Assembly: GCA_016801845.1 (NCBI GenBank)
Contig: CM028907.1
Coordinates: forward strand, 20,135,098-20,199,097
Reading direction: 5' to 3'
Length of the DNA stretch: 64,000 bases
DNA from: Polydactylus sextarius
Lineage: Eukaryota; Chordata; Actinopteri; Polynemidae
In this document: positions 1-11,629 of the stretch, in pieces
How the letters are laid out: every line of letters begins with the position of its first letter
Position numbering within the stretch: position 1 is the first letter of the stretch
Position numbers and translations under genes: made by a program
Notes under the pieces: generated by a model
Told to the model about the DNA's origin: nothing
Database searches by the model: none
The model's input: only the letters and a program-made list of their open reading frames with translations

Positions 1-1129
1 TTAAAAATATTTTATGAATATAAAATGAGATTTATTTACTGATTATTGATAGCTATTAGTTAGTAAAATCATTAATCATTAATTGTCCAATTAGAAATCA
101 AATTATGAAATAGCCAGTAGCTATTTCCATATAATACTTGTGGTGTTAGCATGTATTTTCAGTGCAACGGCTTGCTTAAATTGTGGTAAATAAATTATGT
201 AAATTTTAATTTTATTTCCTTTTATTTTATGTATTTAAGTCAGAGAAGTGCAAGTGCAATACGTACATGACAAACTTTGAAATCCACCACTCACACTAAT
301 GGAAATTAACATAAGCACAAGATTTTATGACGTACAATTGTTTTGTTTAGAAAAATCTCAGACAATGTCAATTTTATGTCACAATCAGTCTGTATGTTGC
401 TGACCTGTAAAATTGGAATTGTGAAATTGTCCTCATCATTTTTGGAGGTTGTACGCACTCCTCACATTGGCCTTTCACATTGTGCAGATTTCAGCCATAT
501 TTAGCTTTAATTCATTTATTTTCTTACTGCAAAGTACTTGTTCCACGTGTCTTACTACAGACCTTCTGTTAGTTCAGGCTGTCTCAATGTCTCATATGAT
601 CTCAAACTGCAGGACGCTTTGTTCTTCTAGTTTCTTTATGACTCTAAGGGAAATCAATAAGGGAACAAGATGTCTTCCTAGTGGTTTCATGTGGATGCTG
701 TATGTGCGGGTATTTATTCTGTTGCCCAGTTTTAAAGTTTTTTTTTGCTGTAGAGAGCCAAAAATTTGGAAAAATCTACATTTCTCTTTCTGAATCGATT
801 GACTTACAACTAATAATGTTAAAAATGAATATAAATGCTTTTACAAGACCGTGAAATGTAAGTGAGCGGTCAGTGGGTCACAATCGTTAATATTAACTAC
901 TCACACACATAAAAAGCAAGGCACGCCAACATCACAGCTTCACGCCAGCAGTCAATTTAATATATTTTTAACCGTGTCTTCTTGAATGATCAGCCTTTTA
1001 TTTTAACTACAACAGCGATTCAGACCTATAATCTGTCACCGTCAAAGGAAGACTGTGAATGTCATGATGTCAGAAGATTCAGAGGCGTTTTCCACTCTTC
1101 CCCGTCCTGCCATGTTACCCAGTATGCCT
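1..1129. other. AT-rich intergenic DNA, no gene seen
   Basis: No coding pattern, RNA gene or recognisable repeat was seen. The open frame near 449-793 has no domain, uses a TTG start and is probably chance. Confidence 0.5.
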
Positions 1130-1289
1130 GTTTAAGATAACTACCAATCAAATCAGCTGAATGCAGATATACCTCATAAAAATCCTAACTGACCCAAAGA
1201 TCATAATCTGTTTATACATTTTATGATGTGTGTGTAGCTGTGTAAAACCTTGCGTTGTGATTGGGATAGCTGTCTAAACTGCCGTAAAG

Positions 1290-1460
1290 CTGATTGGCTA
1301 ACCATTTCCCTGAGCAGCATTGTAATTGGTTCCTTTCACCGTGCAGTTTCCAAGGAAGTTATGTTTCTTTGTATGAATTCCTAAAGCTGAAACCATACCG
1401 AAATATTTTCATTCCCGAGCAAGAGGGCTCTCCCATGGCAACATTCAACAGCCAATGAAC
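1290..1460. promoter_or_regulatory. CCAAT-box and RFX half-site cluster
   Basis: Three ATTGG/CCAAT pentamers lie within about 165 bases: ATTGG at 1293-1297 and 1325-1329, and CCAAT at 1452-1456. An RFX-type half-site, CCATGGCAAC, is at 1433-1442. NF-Y and RFX sites often co-occur in vertebrate promoters and enhancers. No start site, TATA box or CpG island can be seen, so an enhancer is as likely as a promoter. The grouping is seen; the function is inferred. Confidence 0.3.
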
Positions 1461-1560
1461 AGGCATAAAAACAATGAGGTTACAACCCTTTCTGCTGACA
1501 TCATTCCCTGTCACAAGTAGAGGGCTCTGAGGCAAATTAAGCAGGACCATCGGAGCACGC

Positions 1561-2716
1561 AATAAGATTATAACAAGTTTTCACTAGCATCAGTCTCATA
1601 ATAGCAGCTGCAGGGATAATTGTAGTGTGGCTAATGTCTTAACAAAAGTTGCGAATAAAGGCCATATCTTTTAAACAATGGTAAGAAAATACAGTTCCTC
1701 AGGTTAAGTTTCAGATCAACCACTGATATAATAAATTGAAAACCAAAAAACAAATCAACAGACCACATAGCTTGGATCTGAAATACTGATACTTAGTGAA
1801 AGCTGAGGCCTATATATCTGTCTTACCTTCATGTAATGAATTTGAGTAGATGGTCAGCGTCACTGTCGAAGATTACCGTGTCTTGGAGAAGAAGAGAGGT
1901 GCAGGGGCGCCAAAAGCAAACACCAACAACTGGAGGACACATAGAGCGGTGAATACATTTGAGTTTAAGGATCAGAAAAGGACACAATTTACAAAATCGT
2001 GATCACCTGAAACAATCAGATGGCACAGTGACCGGTTGTATGTTAGTGTTTCTTAAAAACAATGTAAATGTGACAATGAAAAGCATTTTAAAAACAGGGC
2101 GTATACATTTCTTTTTTACTGGTGCATCACATTCTCCAAGAACAACAAAGTGCAGGTGACATGAAATGTGAGGTAAGAGACTGAATGAGGTGCTGCACTG
2201 TACTGTCTTCCCTTTGTTATGTGCATTGTGTTGCAACCATCATAAGCCGTCATGTTTCCAAGCCATTTCAAAATGAACGGTCATGGGAAACCCAGTAGGC
2301 AGCACACAGACTCCACGGGGAACCCCAGCGCTGCTAGACCACCCATGGACAAACAGTGTCTCTCTGTCTAATTCTGTTCCATGGCAGTGTCCCTGAGAGA
2401 GGTAGGTACCTCTAAGTTAGCAAGCTGCTTATAAAGCCCATATAAGCATGTTAATGACATTCGTTATTTTCAGTATCATCAACTATCATGATGTCTGATT
2501 CACCACAACTCGTAACTTTAATCTCTCTGTACTACTGTGATGTCTTTTCTTACATAGCTACAATTTAAGCATTTTGGTAAAGGTCGAGTGTATAGGATAC
2601 AGAGGGATTTATTTGAAGAAATGAAGGCAAGTCCTTTTCCACAGACTCCACCATGTTGCAACACCATGTAGCCTTTTCTATGTGCTTGGACAAAAACAAT
2701 GAGGGGAGCTGTAACG
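1561..2716. other. Intergenic DNA, nothing recognised
   Basis: Overlapping short open frames on both strands (about 1959-2236) carry no domain I recognise. No repeat family was identified. Confidence 0.45.
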
Positions 2717-2748
2717 CTAAATCCTACAAATTAATATGTAGGATTTAG
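2717..2748. repeat. Perfect 12-bp inverted repeat
   Basis: Arms ctaaatcctaca (2717-2728) and tgtaggatttag (2737-2748) are exact reverse complements around an 8-base AT loop. This may be the end or centre of a degenerate MITE. There is no T-tract or gene upstream that would make it a terminator. Confidence 0.6.
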
Positions 2749-4339
2749 TGTATATATGTACATTATTTATTCAGTAGTGTTTAGGATTTCCTTGAATTGT
2801 GTGAGGTAATGATTACTTACATTTCTTGAAAGACAGATTTAGAGGAATTAAAAATTCTTTCTTTGCTCTGAAAATCAAAAGCGACGCAACTGAGTGATGT
2901 TGCGATGATGCTGCTTTCATGTAGCCTGAACATCCAAGTCTTTGCTTTGAACCGAGAAGATGCTCTGATGGCTATTACCGTCTCACTCAAAGTCAGTATG
3001 TCAGTGTCATGTCATATGACACGGTTTGGAAACATGTTACATTTTAAATACATACAAGTCCTTTGACCGATTTTCTAACATGACTCCTGAAATAGCGTGT
3101 CCTGGACTTTTGTCATCCGTGTCACAATTTGGTTAGGTTCAAGCACAGAAGTTGGGGATCTTTGTCATCATGGTTACAATGTCAAACATGAATGCTCAGG
3201 TCGTGACACAATTATCGTTAAAATAAACCATGAATGCTAATGATTTCAAACAGAAAATCACAGCTGTCGTCGTCCTGTTTCATTAACCTATCGTAATTTC
3301 ACACAACTTCAACCGACTTTCTCTTATTGCCACTAGAGGTCACCTAACAGTAAAACATAACTATCTGTCATTGTACATGTACAGATGACCTGCAGGTTTT
3401 TTTTTAAGGAGGACAGTCTCTATCAGCCTCTCAGTAGTAAAGCTAGTTTTCGTTTTTTCAGTGTAATCCGTTCACCTTAGGAGCTCCACAATTTGACCCC
3501 CTACACAGCAAGCCAGTGTCTCACTGACAAAAGTCATTTCATGCTGTAGCGTCTCTTTAGTCAGCCATTTTGTGCCACAGAGGCTAACCCCTGTCGCTCC
3601 TCAGCTCTTCTCTGGTTTTCGGGTCTAGCATTATGCCTCCCCTCACTCTGCAGGAGGCACATTGTGTCCTGGTCACTGAATGAATTTTGAGGAATTGACC
3701 CCCTGTGACCTTCAAATGTCCCCCTGTCCAACCCTATTCCATGCCATCTTGTCTCCCACTAAGCAACTGACAGCTCCAGCTTCTTTGTCAGCTACAATGG
3801 TCCTTATTTTATTCTACAATATTGACAATTTTGCAAGTTGTATTTGTTCTTCCTATTTACAGTTTTTTTTCTTTCTCAGTTAAAACAGCGACTGCAATTC
3901 TAAGAGAGTCTTCCATAAGGCCAGAACCTCTTATTATTATTCTTTAATAGGAGAAAATAATAGCCACCCCTTGTTCCTTTTCAGTACTGTAGTAGACCTA
4001 AAATGATATCTGTGTTGAGTCGTCTATTCCAATGACTCTTAGCAGCAACAGTTTTATGAGCTTTGTTTACCAACAGGATTGTTATTTTCAGATAAAAAAT
4101 TAAACACCTCTTCCAAACTACTGGCAAAACCCCCCCAAAAAATGTCCTTGCTGTTCAGCTCTTCAAACATTTGCACAGGAATAGTCTGTTTTTTTGATTT
4201 TCAGTAAGGGTTTCATAGCACATCATTGTACAGAAACAGCACTAATGTGTTACCATCGACCTTCTCAACCAATCACTAGAACAGAGACTAGAACATGTGA
4301 TTGGGATTATACTGCACTACACTGATTTCAGTTATACTT
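2749..4339. other. Intergenic DNA, nothing recognised
   Basis: No exon, LINE or SINE signature was recognised. The open frame near 3680-3883 has no domain. The LINE that starts at about 4340 could extend into the right side of this stretch in unrecognisable form. Confidence 0.4.
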
Positions 4340-5335
4340 TTCCAGATTGTTCAAGATTCCAGATTGTTTATGTGAACAATAACTCTTCCATGCGTACTTC
4401 TGTCAGTCATGGAGTTCAACAAGGTTCTTATGTTAGGACCAGTCCTTTTCACCTTATAATGTACATATGAACTTACAATGACATGCAAATGATACCTAGT
4501 TACACATCTTTGAAGCCAAATTAAACTAACCAGGTGGTCAAAACTCAGGATAGTTTTAAAAATATAAAGGCATAGGTGACTCATAATTCTTTAATTTTAA
4601 ACTCAGACAAAACTTGGCCCTAAACATCCAGCTACTCTGCATGGTATAACCTTTGCCTCCAGTTCAACTGTGAGGAACCTTGGAGCATATTTACCAGTGT
4701 CTTTTGGCTCTTAAATAACACAAGTCTCTAGGGCAGTTTTTCCCAGCTACGTAACATTGTGAATCATTCTGTCTGAGGATGTGAGGATTTGAGGATGCTG
4801 AAAAGTATCCTGAAAAGTAAATTCATGTGTTCGCTGATGCATGAATATCTCTAATATTGGATTCTCTCCATGGACTAACCCTAACCCTGTAAATTCTAGG
4901 GTACAAGTCAAAATACTCCTGCTTACATATAATGACCAGTTTCATCTTGAAGAGCTCATAGTTCCCTATTATGTCAGTAGATTATATTGGTCACAAAGTG
5001 CATGTTTATTTGTGGTTCCTAGAGTTTCAAGGAGCAGGATGTGATGCAGAGCTTTGAGCTATCAGACACATTTGGTCTTAAACGTAAAACTTTCCTCTAC
5101 GATTAAGCTTATAGTTAGGTGCAGTTCAGGTGGGTCCTGGACCTTCCTTTAGTTAACTGCTATAGGAGAAGACTGCTGGGGGGGGACTCCTATGATGCAC
5201 AGTGTGCTTTTGCTCTCTGTTCTCTCTCTTTTTTCCGTCTCTGTCTCTCCCTCTCCCCTTATGCCTTTATATATCTCTACTGCATGTTATTAATATTTTT
5301 CTGCTTTCACCTGTACTTGTGCTTTCATGATGAAA
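4340..5335 (+). pseudogene. L2/CR1/Rex1-type LINE fossil (RT to 3' end)
   Basis: Fossil of a non-LTR retrotransposon reverse transcriptase. Around 4410-4455 a frameshifted form of the VPQGSVLGPVLFTL motif can be read. At 4612-4680 a GPKHPATLHGITFASSSTVRNLG-type stretch in pieces matches the post-catalytic region of this fish LINE group. An open stretch at 4841-5044 carries the C-terminal motifs KILLLTY, LEELIVPYY and VVPRVSRSRM. The following pyrimidine-rich sequence (about 5150-5300) resembles the family's 3' untranslated region. The YADD catalytic box is not readable, and many stops and frameshifts are present. The 5' end and the endonuclease are missing, which fits 5'-truncated insertion followed by decay. 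The exact clade (L2, CR1 or Rex1) is uncertain. Confidence 0.75.
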
Positions 5336-5805
5336 AAGGTCAACTTACTTTGCAGAGGTTTCATATGTCCTCTGAATTAAATAACATAACTGATGTTTTG
5401 TAACTGGCCTGCAGAATGACACAAAGACCGTTTTCTGATTGGACACTGTTATGATTCAGAATTTCATTAGGTTTTGAGGGAGCATCTTGGTCTGGATTAA
5501 AATTACTACTTCACTGACATTATAGAACTTTCATTGTGGTGGTTACATTTTCGAGAATAGGGACCAACCACAGTCATAGTTAAAAGAAATCAGAGAAGAC
5601 TGTTGGGAAAGAAATAGAGAGGAGCATTTGAGTGAATCACCTTGGCGACCCCTGTGAGGTGACATCATCCACATACACCAAGAAGTGTGGTAAAGCAAGA
5701 GGTAATGTGTTCACTCTGTTCAGTGTGTTACTCTGTGACCACCTGCATGGACAGACTAGGACCATGGACAATTTGCTGGCAGAGTGTGGATGTAGTGTTA
5801 GGGTG
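5336..5805. other. Intergenic DNA, nothing recognised
   Basis: Only short open frames that run on into the neighbouring CA repeat. No domain or repeat family was recognised. Confidence 0.4.
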
Positions 5806-5864
5806 CACACACACACACACACGCACACACACACACGCACACACACACACACACACACACACGC

Positions 5865-5900
<36 letters not shown>

Positions 5901-5902
5901 CG
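5806..5902. repeat. Compound microsatellite (CA)n then (CACG)n
   Basis: An interrupted CA tract (5806-5862, with CG interruptions) is followed by a pure CACG/CGCA tract (about 5866-5902). The alternating purine-pyrimidine sequence continues through both halves, the type most prone to left-handed Z-DNA. Open frames here encode only His/Thr or Val/Cys repeats and are artefacts. Confidence 0.95.
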
Positions 5903-7584
5903 TATAGGCCCCCTGCCAGTACAAAGGGCGCTGAAGCAAGCTGTGTGCTGGTTGATAAGCCACAGCAACATGGAAGTTTAGTTTTTAGTACAAACCTTTA
6001 ATATTATTCTGTTCTAATCTATTACGACAGGGAGCCACAAATACCTTGAGATTGGGCTTCATCCACATGGAACCCAAACTGTAGTTTTATTAAGAATCCT
6101 GGGGGTCTCACATTTATAATCTCTTAAATAATTAAATGCTGTTTCCCTTCATGGTGCAATGGTATTTTTGGAACTAGATACTTAGTTCAAATTGTTCAAA
6201 TTATAATTGTCATGGTGTAAGAAATCCATACTCTCAGGTTTAAGTAATCCAATTAGACAGTATGAACACATGTAACACAACCTTTAAATGTCACATTGAA
6301 CAGCTCATGTGATTATCTTGTGAATATAAGAAGGGTAAAATTTGGGGGAATTTGATGAAATTAATTACTAATTTTGCCCCTTTAAAATTAGTAATTTATA
6401 CAATCATGACATCTCTTTACTATAATACTCTGAGCCCTCAGCAGTAGGTAACTTTTGGTTTTCATGCTGCTTATTTTTTGCAAATGTCAGCACAGATGAG
6501 AGGGCAAATGATACTGAAAATGACACTGAACTAATCACTCACCAATGCCCTGAAGTTAAAACTCATCTCCGTTGAAGATGTGCTGATGATACAGTATTTA
6601 TCAACAGATACACTTTGCCTGAAAATCCCATCTTGACTGTGTTAAATTTATAAGTCTGCTTGTTGCAAAATGGGGACTGTCAGTATAGATTTAGAGCAAG
6701 CTTATTTTACACTTCATCAAGCTTTATGCAATAAGGACTGATTGTCTTTCTCATGATGTTACTCTGAGAAAAGATTTCAACTCGTTTACTCTCAGTGTAA
6801 TTATGAATGAGATTAATTAGTCTGAGTTGGAATGTTTATGAAATGATGCAAAACAACAAATCACCTTTTCTTCTCTGAAATGTCTTTCCTAAAACCATGT
6901 GTTGCTGTACCGCATTTATTACATTATGTAATGGCAATTTTAGCCCAAAATGCTGCTTCTGTTTAACCCTAAAAAAAAAAAAAAAAAAAAAAAAAAAACA
7001 AGCCCTGAAGGCAACAGCCAATCTTCATTTTTAATTAAAGTGAAATATCAAGTGTAATTTTCTGCCTGAGAGATGAAGAATTCTAATATGATCACAAATA
7101 TTCCACTAGGGCCTTTGATTCAAAGAACCAAACTACTGCATCAACACATAACATCCATGATTACATGCCCACTGTGCAAGAATCCCATACAGATTTGAAA
7201 CACAAATACATGTGTATAAATGATTTCAACATGCATGTGTAAACATTATCTGGGTGAGTGGCAATGTCATAAATTTGCTAATCACATTAATGTTACATGA
7301 ATATATGAAAATATATGGCAGTTTTTGACTCTTTGCTCAATATATCTCAATGTATAAGTGGTAAGAAATAAAAACACTTGCTTTGTGTGAGTCAAGTTTT
7401 CTTTTGTTGCCTTTTTTGTTTGTCTCTTTTTCTTTACTGTTTTTGTTTTTCTATCAAATCTGTCTGTATCATCAGGCTACAATGAGATTTGAAAACCTAC
7501 AGCAAAGATTCAGCACAGGCCTGATATATACAGACAAACAACATTAGCACTGACATTCACACCAGTCGCAATCAACCAAAACTG
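5903..7584. other. Intergenic DNA with a poly-A tract
   Basis: Mostly AT-rich unique-looking sequence. A 28-base poly-A tract (6971-6998) could be the tail of an old retroposed copy, but nothing upstream was identified. A CADDTVFI-like peptide can be read near 6575-6605, too little to call a reverse transcriptase. Confidence 0.4.
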
Positions 7585-7745
7585 CATGCGCTTGGGCTGT
7601 AGTCTACAGGATGTAACCTAGAAAAATCTCACACAGAAATCATTCACAGACAGGTGCCTGCTAGCTGGGAGGTTTGAACTTAGAACTGCGAACCCTCATG
7701 CTGTGAGGCAATAGTGCTGACCATAGCACCACCATACTGCCCTAA
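7585..7745 (-). mobile_element. Teleost tRNA-headed SINE-like repeat, 5' part
   Basis: On the minus strand this begins with a GGCA..GTGGTGGTGCTATGGTCAGCACT-like head in the style of an A box, followed by GCCTCACAGCATGAGGGTTCG, which matches the 'cacagcaagaaggtcctgggtt' part of the copies at 10.0 and 43.9 kb. The 3' tail is absent. Divergence is high, so this is an old copy. Pol III promoter function is inferred from the tRNA resemblance only. Confidence 0.65.
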
Positions 7746-8398
7746 ATCTTGCAAGTCGTAGCAACAAAAGACCAATACTATGACTTGATAGCATATATAT
7801 AACTTGCAAAAACATTTTTTATCTAACTTTTTTAGGTAGTCTGTAAAAACTGTAACTGTAAAATCTCTAGCTTTTACACTAAATAATCACTAACAGCTAG
7901 CTGCTAGCCCATACTTGGGTTAAAGGAAATTGACAACAGCTACACTATCTGAACACAGCTTGCTATTACATAGTTTTAGGTTGATTTGGGTAAATTCACC
8001 AAAATAACAACGAAGGATGGTCTAGTTTTACATCATATCAGACCTGTTATCATGTTTCATACATGAATGTTTTAATGGTAATAGTTTATTTTATATCATA
8101 AAACGAACACTTGGGATTTTTTACACTACACATGCTTTGTTTACATGTGCCATGCATTTTTTTTAGATTCTTTCTGTAATTCTGTAACATGCTTCATCAT
8201 AAAGTGATAGGAATGATACAATTTCTGTAAAAATGTATAGGTTGTTGTAAATTAATGGAAACATAAAATAAGACAAGTAGCACAGCATAAAGAAACTGTT
8301 AACCTAGGGATCTAATCTAATTCTAGGATTCTAATTGTGACCAAGATGTACACTGAGTTCCTGAGTCAGGGTATAATTCTATATACAAGTGTCTGAAT
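7746..8398. other. Intergenic DNA, nothing recognised
   Basis: AT-rich sequence between a SINE-like copy and a LINE fragment. No feature was recognised. Confidence 0.45.
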
Positions 8399-8732
8399 GA
8401 GTTTCCTCCACAGGGTGTCTGGGCTCAGATAAGGTGAGGAGGTCAGGGTATAGCTGCTGCTTCTTCAGTTAAAAGGAGCTAGTTTAAGTGGTCTGGGCAT
8501 CTGATCAGGATGCCTCGGGTGCCTCCCATTGGAGGTGATAGGAAACCTTGAGGTAGAGCCAGACATGCTGGAGAGATTACTTCTATCATCTAGCCTGGAA
8601 AAACCTGAGGATCCCCCAGGAGGAAGTGGAAAGCATCAGTGGGGAGAGGGACTTGTGGACTACTTTGATGATCCACCACTGATACGTGACTCTATAAAAG
8701 CAACTGAAAATGATCAATGGAATGATGGGTGA
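8399..8732 (+). pseudogene. RTE-type LINE fragment, ORF 3' end and tail
   Basis: The DNA follows the 3' end of a very common teleost LINE, probably RTE/Expander or Rex3-like. In one frame at about 8573-8665 the translation reads WRDYFYHLAWKNL then IPQEEVESISGERDLW, matching the family's conserved W-R-D-Y...LAW...IP-EE-E...GER...W pattern. The upstream part, gtctgggctcag...ggcatctgatcaggatgcctc (about 8415-8520), is also typical. The sequence ends in a decayed GATG-type tail near 8716-8730. The copy is 5'-truncated and carries no catalytic core. Clade assignment is from memory. Confidence 0.75.
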
Positions 8733-9055
8733 TTTTCAAAGTGCAATGACATTTGGCAGTTGAAAAATAGGCTTGGTGATGCTTCCTGGTTCTATAATAT
8801 AGCATTTCTATGTTGCTGTCTCCATCAGCAAACACTTTTATCAACACAGCGCATATATGAAGGTTAATTCCTTTTATATATAAAAAAGCATGTTCTCACT
8901 CTCTCATTTCCAGTGTTCAATTTCCAACTTACTACTCTGGGAATGAAATTAAATAGCAGTGTTTATTTATTTCACTGAACACACAAAAATAGAGATTTGT
9001 CCTCTTTTTGTGTGGCAGAGATGCAGTACTTCCCTGTACGCCCCTGTACACCACA

Positions 9056-9058
<3 letters not shown>
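8733..9058. other. Intergenic DNA, nothing recognised
   Basis: Short AT-rich spacer between the LINE fragment and a CA microsatellite. Confidence 0.45.

Positions 9059-9104
<46 letters not shown>
9059..9104. repeat. (CA)n microsatellite
   Basis: About 23 uninterrupted CA units. Overlapping open frames that encode Thr/His or Val/Cys runs are artefacts. Confidence 0.97.
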
Positions 9105-9106
<2 letters not shown>

Positions 9107-10040
9107 AACTTTGCCTCTATTATTCTGATTTGGGAGAACGTTGAGAGTGCACTTCATGAAAGTGAAATTGGATCGATTAGGAAGAGGGCTTTCTACAGCA
9201 TACTCACAGTACACAGAGACATACAAACATTGTAAACCACTACAGTGCCACTTGATAAAATTCAAATATTAAGTGAGAAGAGGTCTTCTATTGTATTGAT
9301 GGATCTTGAAACAGCTTTGTCACAGCAGTTGTATACAGTGCGTTTTTTCGTTCGTTCGTTATTAGTAATTCAAACTTCTTCCATAGGGCAGCGACAGCAT
9401 GTTATTTTACGGTTATGTGTGCTATGTATATAATAAAACATCACATCACCTGCTACTCCTGTAAATACATTGTGAGATAATAATAATTCTTAAATGTGGC
9501 AGCTTATGACTTGCTCATGCTATATATGTTCATAAAAAATCTTAATACTTGTACTTAATACTTAATTGTAAGTATGTATTTAAAGGCAAGTATGAGTGAG
9601 AGAAGGACAATCCAGAACAAAAGGTCCAGAAAAAAAAAGTCTGTCAGTAAAAGTCTCTTCATAGTTGTTCCAATTTTTTTAAACTGGAAAAGATGGAAAA
9701 TGAGAAATGGATTAAGCAAAAGAGTAACAGACATTTAAAGATTGAAACACATAGCACAGACTGTCCTCTCCACAAGAACCCGAAAAGTGGTTATTTGTTA
9801 AAATAGCTGAAAACTAACTGACCTGCAAGAGCAGTGTGAAAAGTACTGTGAATGTAGAGGTCCAGGTGGACAAATGACCAACCGTACATTTTTTTTTTTT
9901 TTTTTTTTTAACCTGACCACAATAACAATGTTAACAGAGTAGTTGCAATTTGCTTGGAGATGTTTGGAGCTGACAGAAAGGTTATAGTGACTCAGGTAAA
10001 CAGAGAAGAAGTGAACAACAGGTCTTGCTGTCAGTATCAA
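9105..10040. other. Intergenic DNA with a poly-T tract
   Basis: No gene was recognised. A T-tract of about 20 bases lies near 9890-9909 and could be a minus-strand retroposon tail. Confidence 0.4.
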
Positions 10041-10375
10041 ATAATGTAATAGCGGTTAGAGCTGTTGCTTCACAGCAAGAAGGTCCTGGGTTTGTCTCAC
10101 ATGTTGGGTGCAGGGTCTTTCTGTGTGGAGTCTGCATGTTCTCCCCGTGTCTGTGTGGGTTTCCTCCCATAGCCGACAACATATGTGTATTGGGGATAGG
10201 TGAGCTGAACATGTTAAATTGCAGATGTTAGTGTGAATGGTTGTTTGTCTGTATATGTGGCCTTGCAATGAGCAGGCAATCGTCCTGGGTGTACCCTGCC
10301 CATAAGCAGCTGGGATAGGCTCCAACCCCCCCTGACCCTGAGTGCAGGATAAAGGGATAGAAAATGGATGGATGA
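10041..10375 (+). mobile_element. Teleost tRNA-headed SINE-like repeat, near full length
   Basis: The head, tagcggttagagctgttgct then cacagcaagaaggtcctggg, has tRNA-like A and B box spacing. The body carries landmarks typical of this fish repeat: gtgtggagtctgcatgttct, gtgggtttcctcccata, and gtgaatggttgtttgtctgt. It ends with ggataaagggatagaaaatg followed by gatggatga. This is the most complete of three copies in the window (others near 7.6 and 44.0 kb, both minus). Its tail resembles that of the RTE-type LINE at 8.4 and 58.7 kb, suggesting mobilisation by that LINE. Open frames across it are not coding. No clear target duplication was found. Confidence 0.8.
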
Positions 10376-11225
10376 AAAATGGCAACAGTCCACTGCATTA
10401 AAATTACATGCATGTAATGCAACATTTATGAATGGATGTTCATTCCTGATGACAGGGCAGTGACGGCAGTAAGGTGGGCATCCTGTCTGTGGTGATGGTG
10501 TGATGGGGCGGAGAAATGTTTTCTTTGAACATTTGTGTCCACAGATGCACCTCCTCAGAGTCATATATATAAAAAAAAAGTTTTGCTGTGTGTGTGTAAA
10601 AAAAACTGTTTGAATGTCTCGGTCCATCAGAGTATTATTACTGACTGAAGCACATTAAACTCATGACATCCTCCTGCTCCCTTGTTAACCGAAACAAAAC
10701 CTACATTCCCTTATCTAACCACCTCCTCACACATGGCCAGAGGAATATGCTGATATATTAGCTGTTTCCTATCTGCTCATCAGGGATTTCAGGCTAACTT
10801 ATGTTAGTGTGTGTCAAAACCACATCCTGTGCTGTGTGTGAGACTTTTGGGGAGGGCTGGGGGGTGGGGATAGAGTTCTGCTCATGAAGGCAGTGGGTTT
10901 CCAAACTAACCTAAGATAGTGGTTTATGGGGAACACAGAAGTGATCAGAAGTCCATTTGTTTCTCTAGTGCTTACACAAAGACATTGTTTTTAACTTAAT
11001 TAATCAATAATTCTTTACACAACGTAAAACTGATGTCAAGAATGATCCTGTGTGGTGCCAAAATAAGAGCGCTGTCTCTCTCACACACACATCCGATATA
11101 TGTTGTATGGATCAGTGTAATTTAAACAAACCCCTCCCTGAGTAAATGATCCTTCTCTTGGGCAAACATAAGGTTGGGCAGAGGAATTGGAAAGTGAGAG
11201 GGGCTGACTATTGGAACAGAATATC
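10376..11225. other. Intergenic DNA, nothing recognised
   Basis: No exon or repeat signature was recognised in this stretch. Confidence 0.4.
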
Positions 11226-11345
11226 AGTAGGAAGAAAGGGAGGAAGAAAGAATGATGGAAAGAAAGAAAGACAGAATAAGAAATGAAAAAAGAAAGACAG
11301 AAAGACAGAAACATTTGGGGGAAAGACAAATAAATGGGGAGAGGA
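11226..11345. repeat. Purine-rich GAAA/AGAC low-complexity tract
   Basis: About 120 bases made almost only of A and G on the plus strand. The minus-strand open frames across it (Phe/Leu/Ser-rich, 11081-11426) reflect the composition, not a membrane protein. Confidence 0.85.
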
Positions 11346-11552
11346 GGAAAGCAGAGCAGATTGAAACAAATAGAGCAGAATGCATGCTGGGAGTCTGTAA
11401 TTCTCCCACGTCTCTGTCTCACTCACACACCTGGTAGCAATTGAAAAGTAACCTTATTACCTACAATAACTCTCTCTTTCCTTCTGTCATACATGCCCAC
11501 ACACTTTCCCACAATCACACAACTACTCACTCGCAGCCACACACACGCATGT

Positions 11553-11555
<3 letters not shown>

Positions 11556-11626
<71 letters not shown>
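11556..11626. repeat. (CA)n(TA)n compound microsatellite
   Basis: A CA tract (11556-11590) passes directly into a TA tract (11591-11626). The TA half can extrude as a cruciform. Confidence 0.96.

Positions 11627-11629
<3 letters not shown>

Noticed and set aside
4869..4890. ctaaccctaaccctg, telomere-like repeat
   Set aside because: Only two units; too short to be an interstitial telomeric site, and it lies inside a LINE fossil.
5632..6001. Open frames encoding long His/Thr and Val/Cys runs
   Set aside because: They are direct translations of the CA/CACG microsatellite and have no protein-like sequence outside it.
6560..6720. CADDTVFI-like peptide that resembles an RT catalytic box
   Set aside because: Only eight residues match and the flanks do not fit a LINE family I know; the chance level is too high.
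9059..9104. Regular repeat considered as CRISPR-like
   Set aside because: Pure dinucleotide repeat without spacers, in a eukaryotic sequence.
7585..10375. tRNA genes suggested by A/B-box-like sequences
   Set aside because: The heads belong to dispersed SINE-like repeats and cannot form a full cloverleaf.
10056..10627. Overlapping minus-strand frames of 109 and 137 codons
   Set aside because: They lie on the reverse strand of a SINE-like repeat and its flank; repeated non-coding sequence explains them.
11081..11426. Phe/Leu/Ser-rich frames that look like membrane segments
   Set aside because: They are the reverse strand of a GAAA-rich low-complexity tract.
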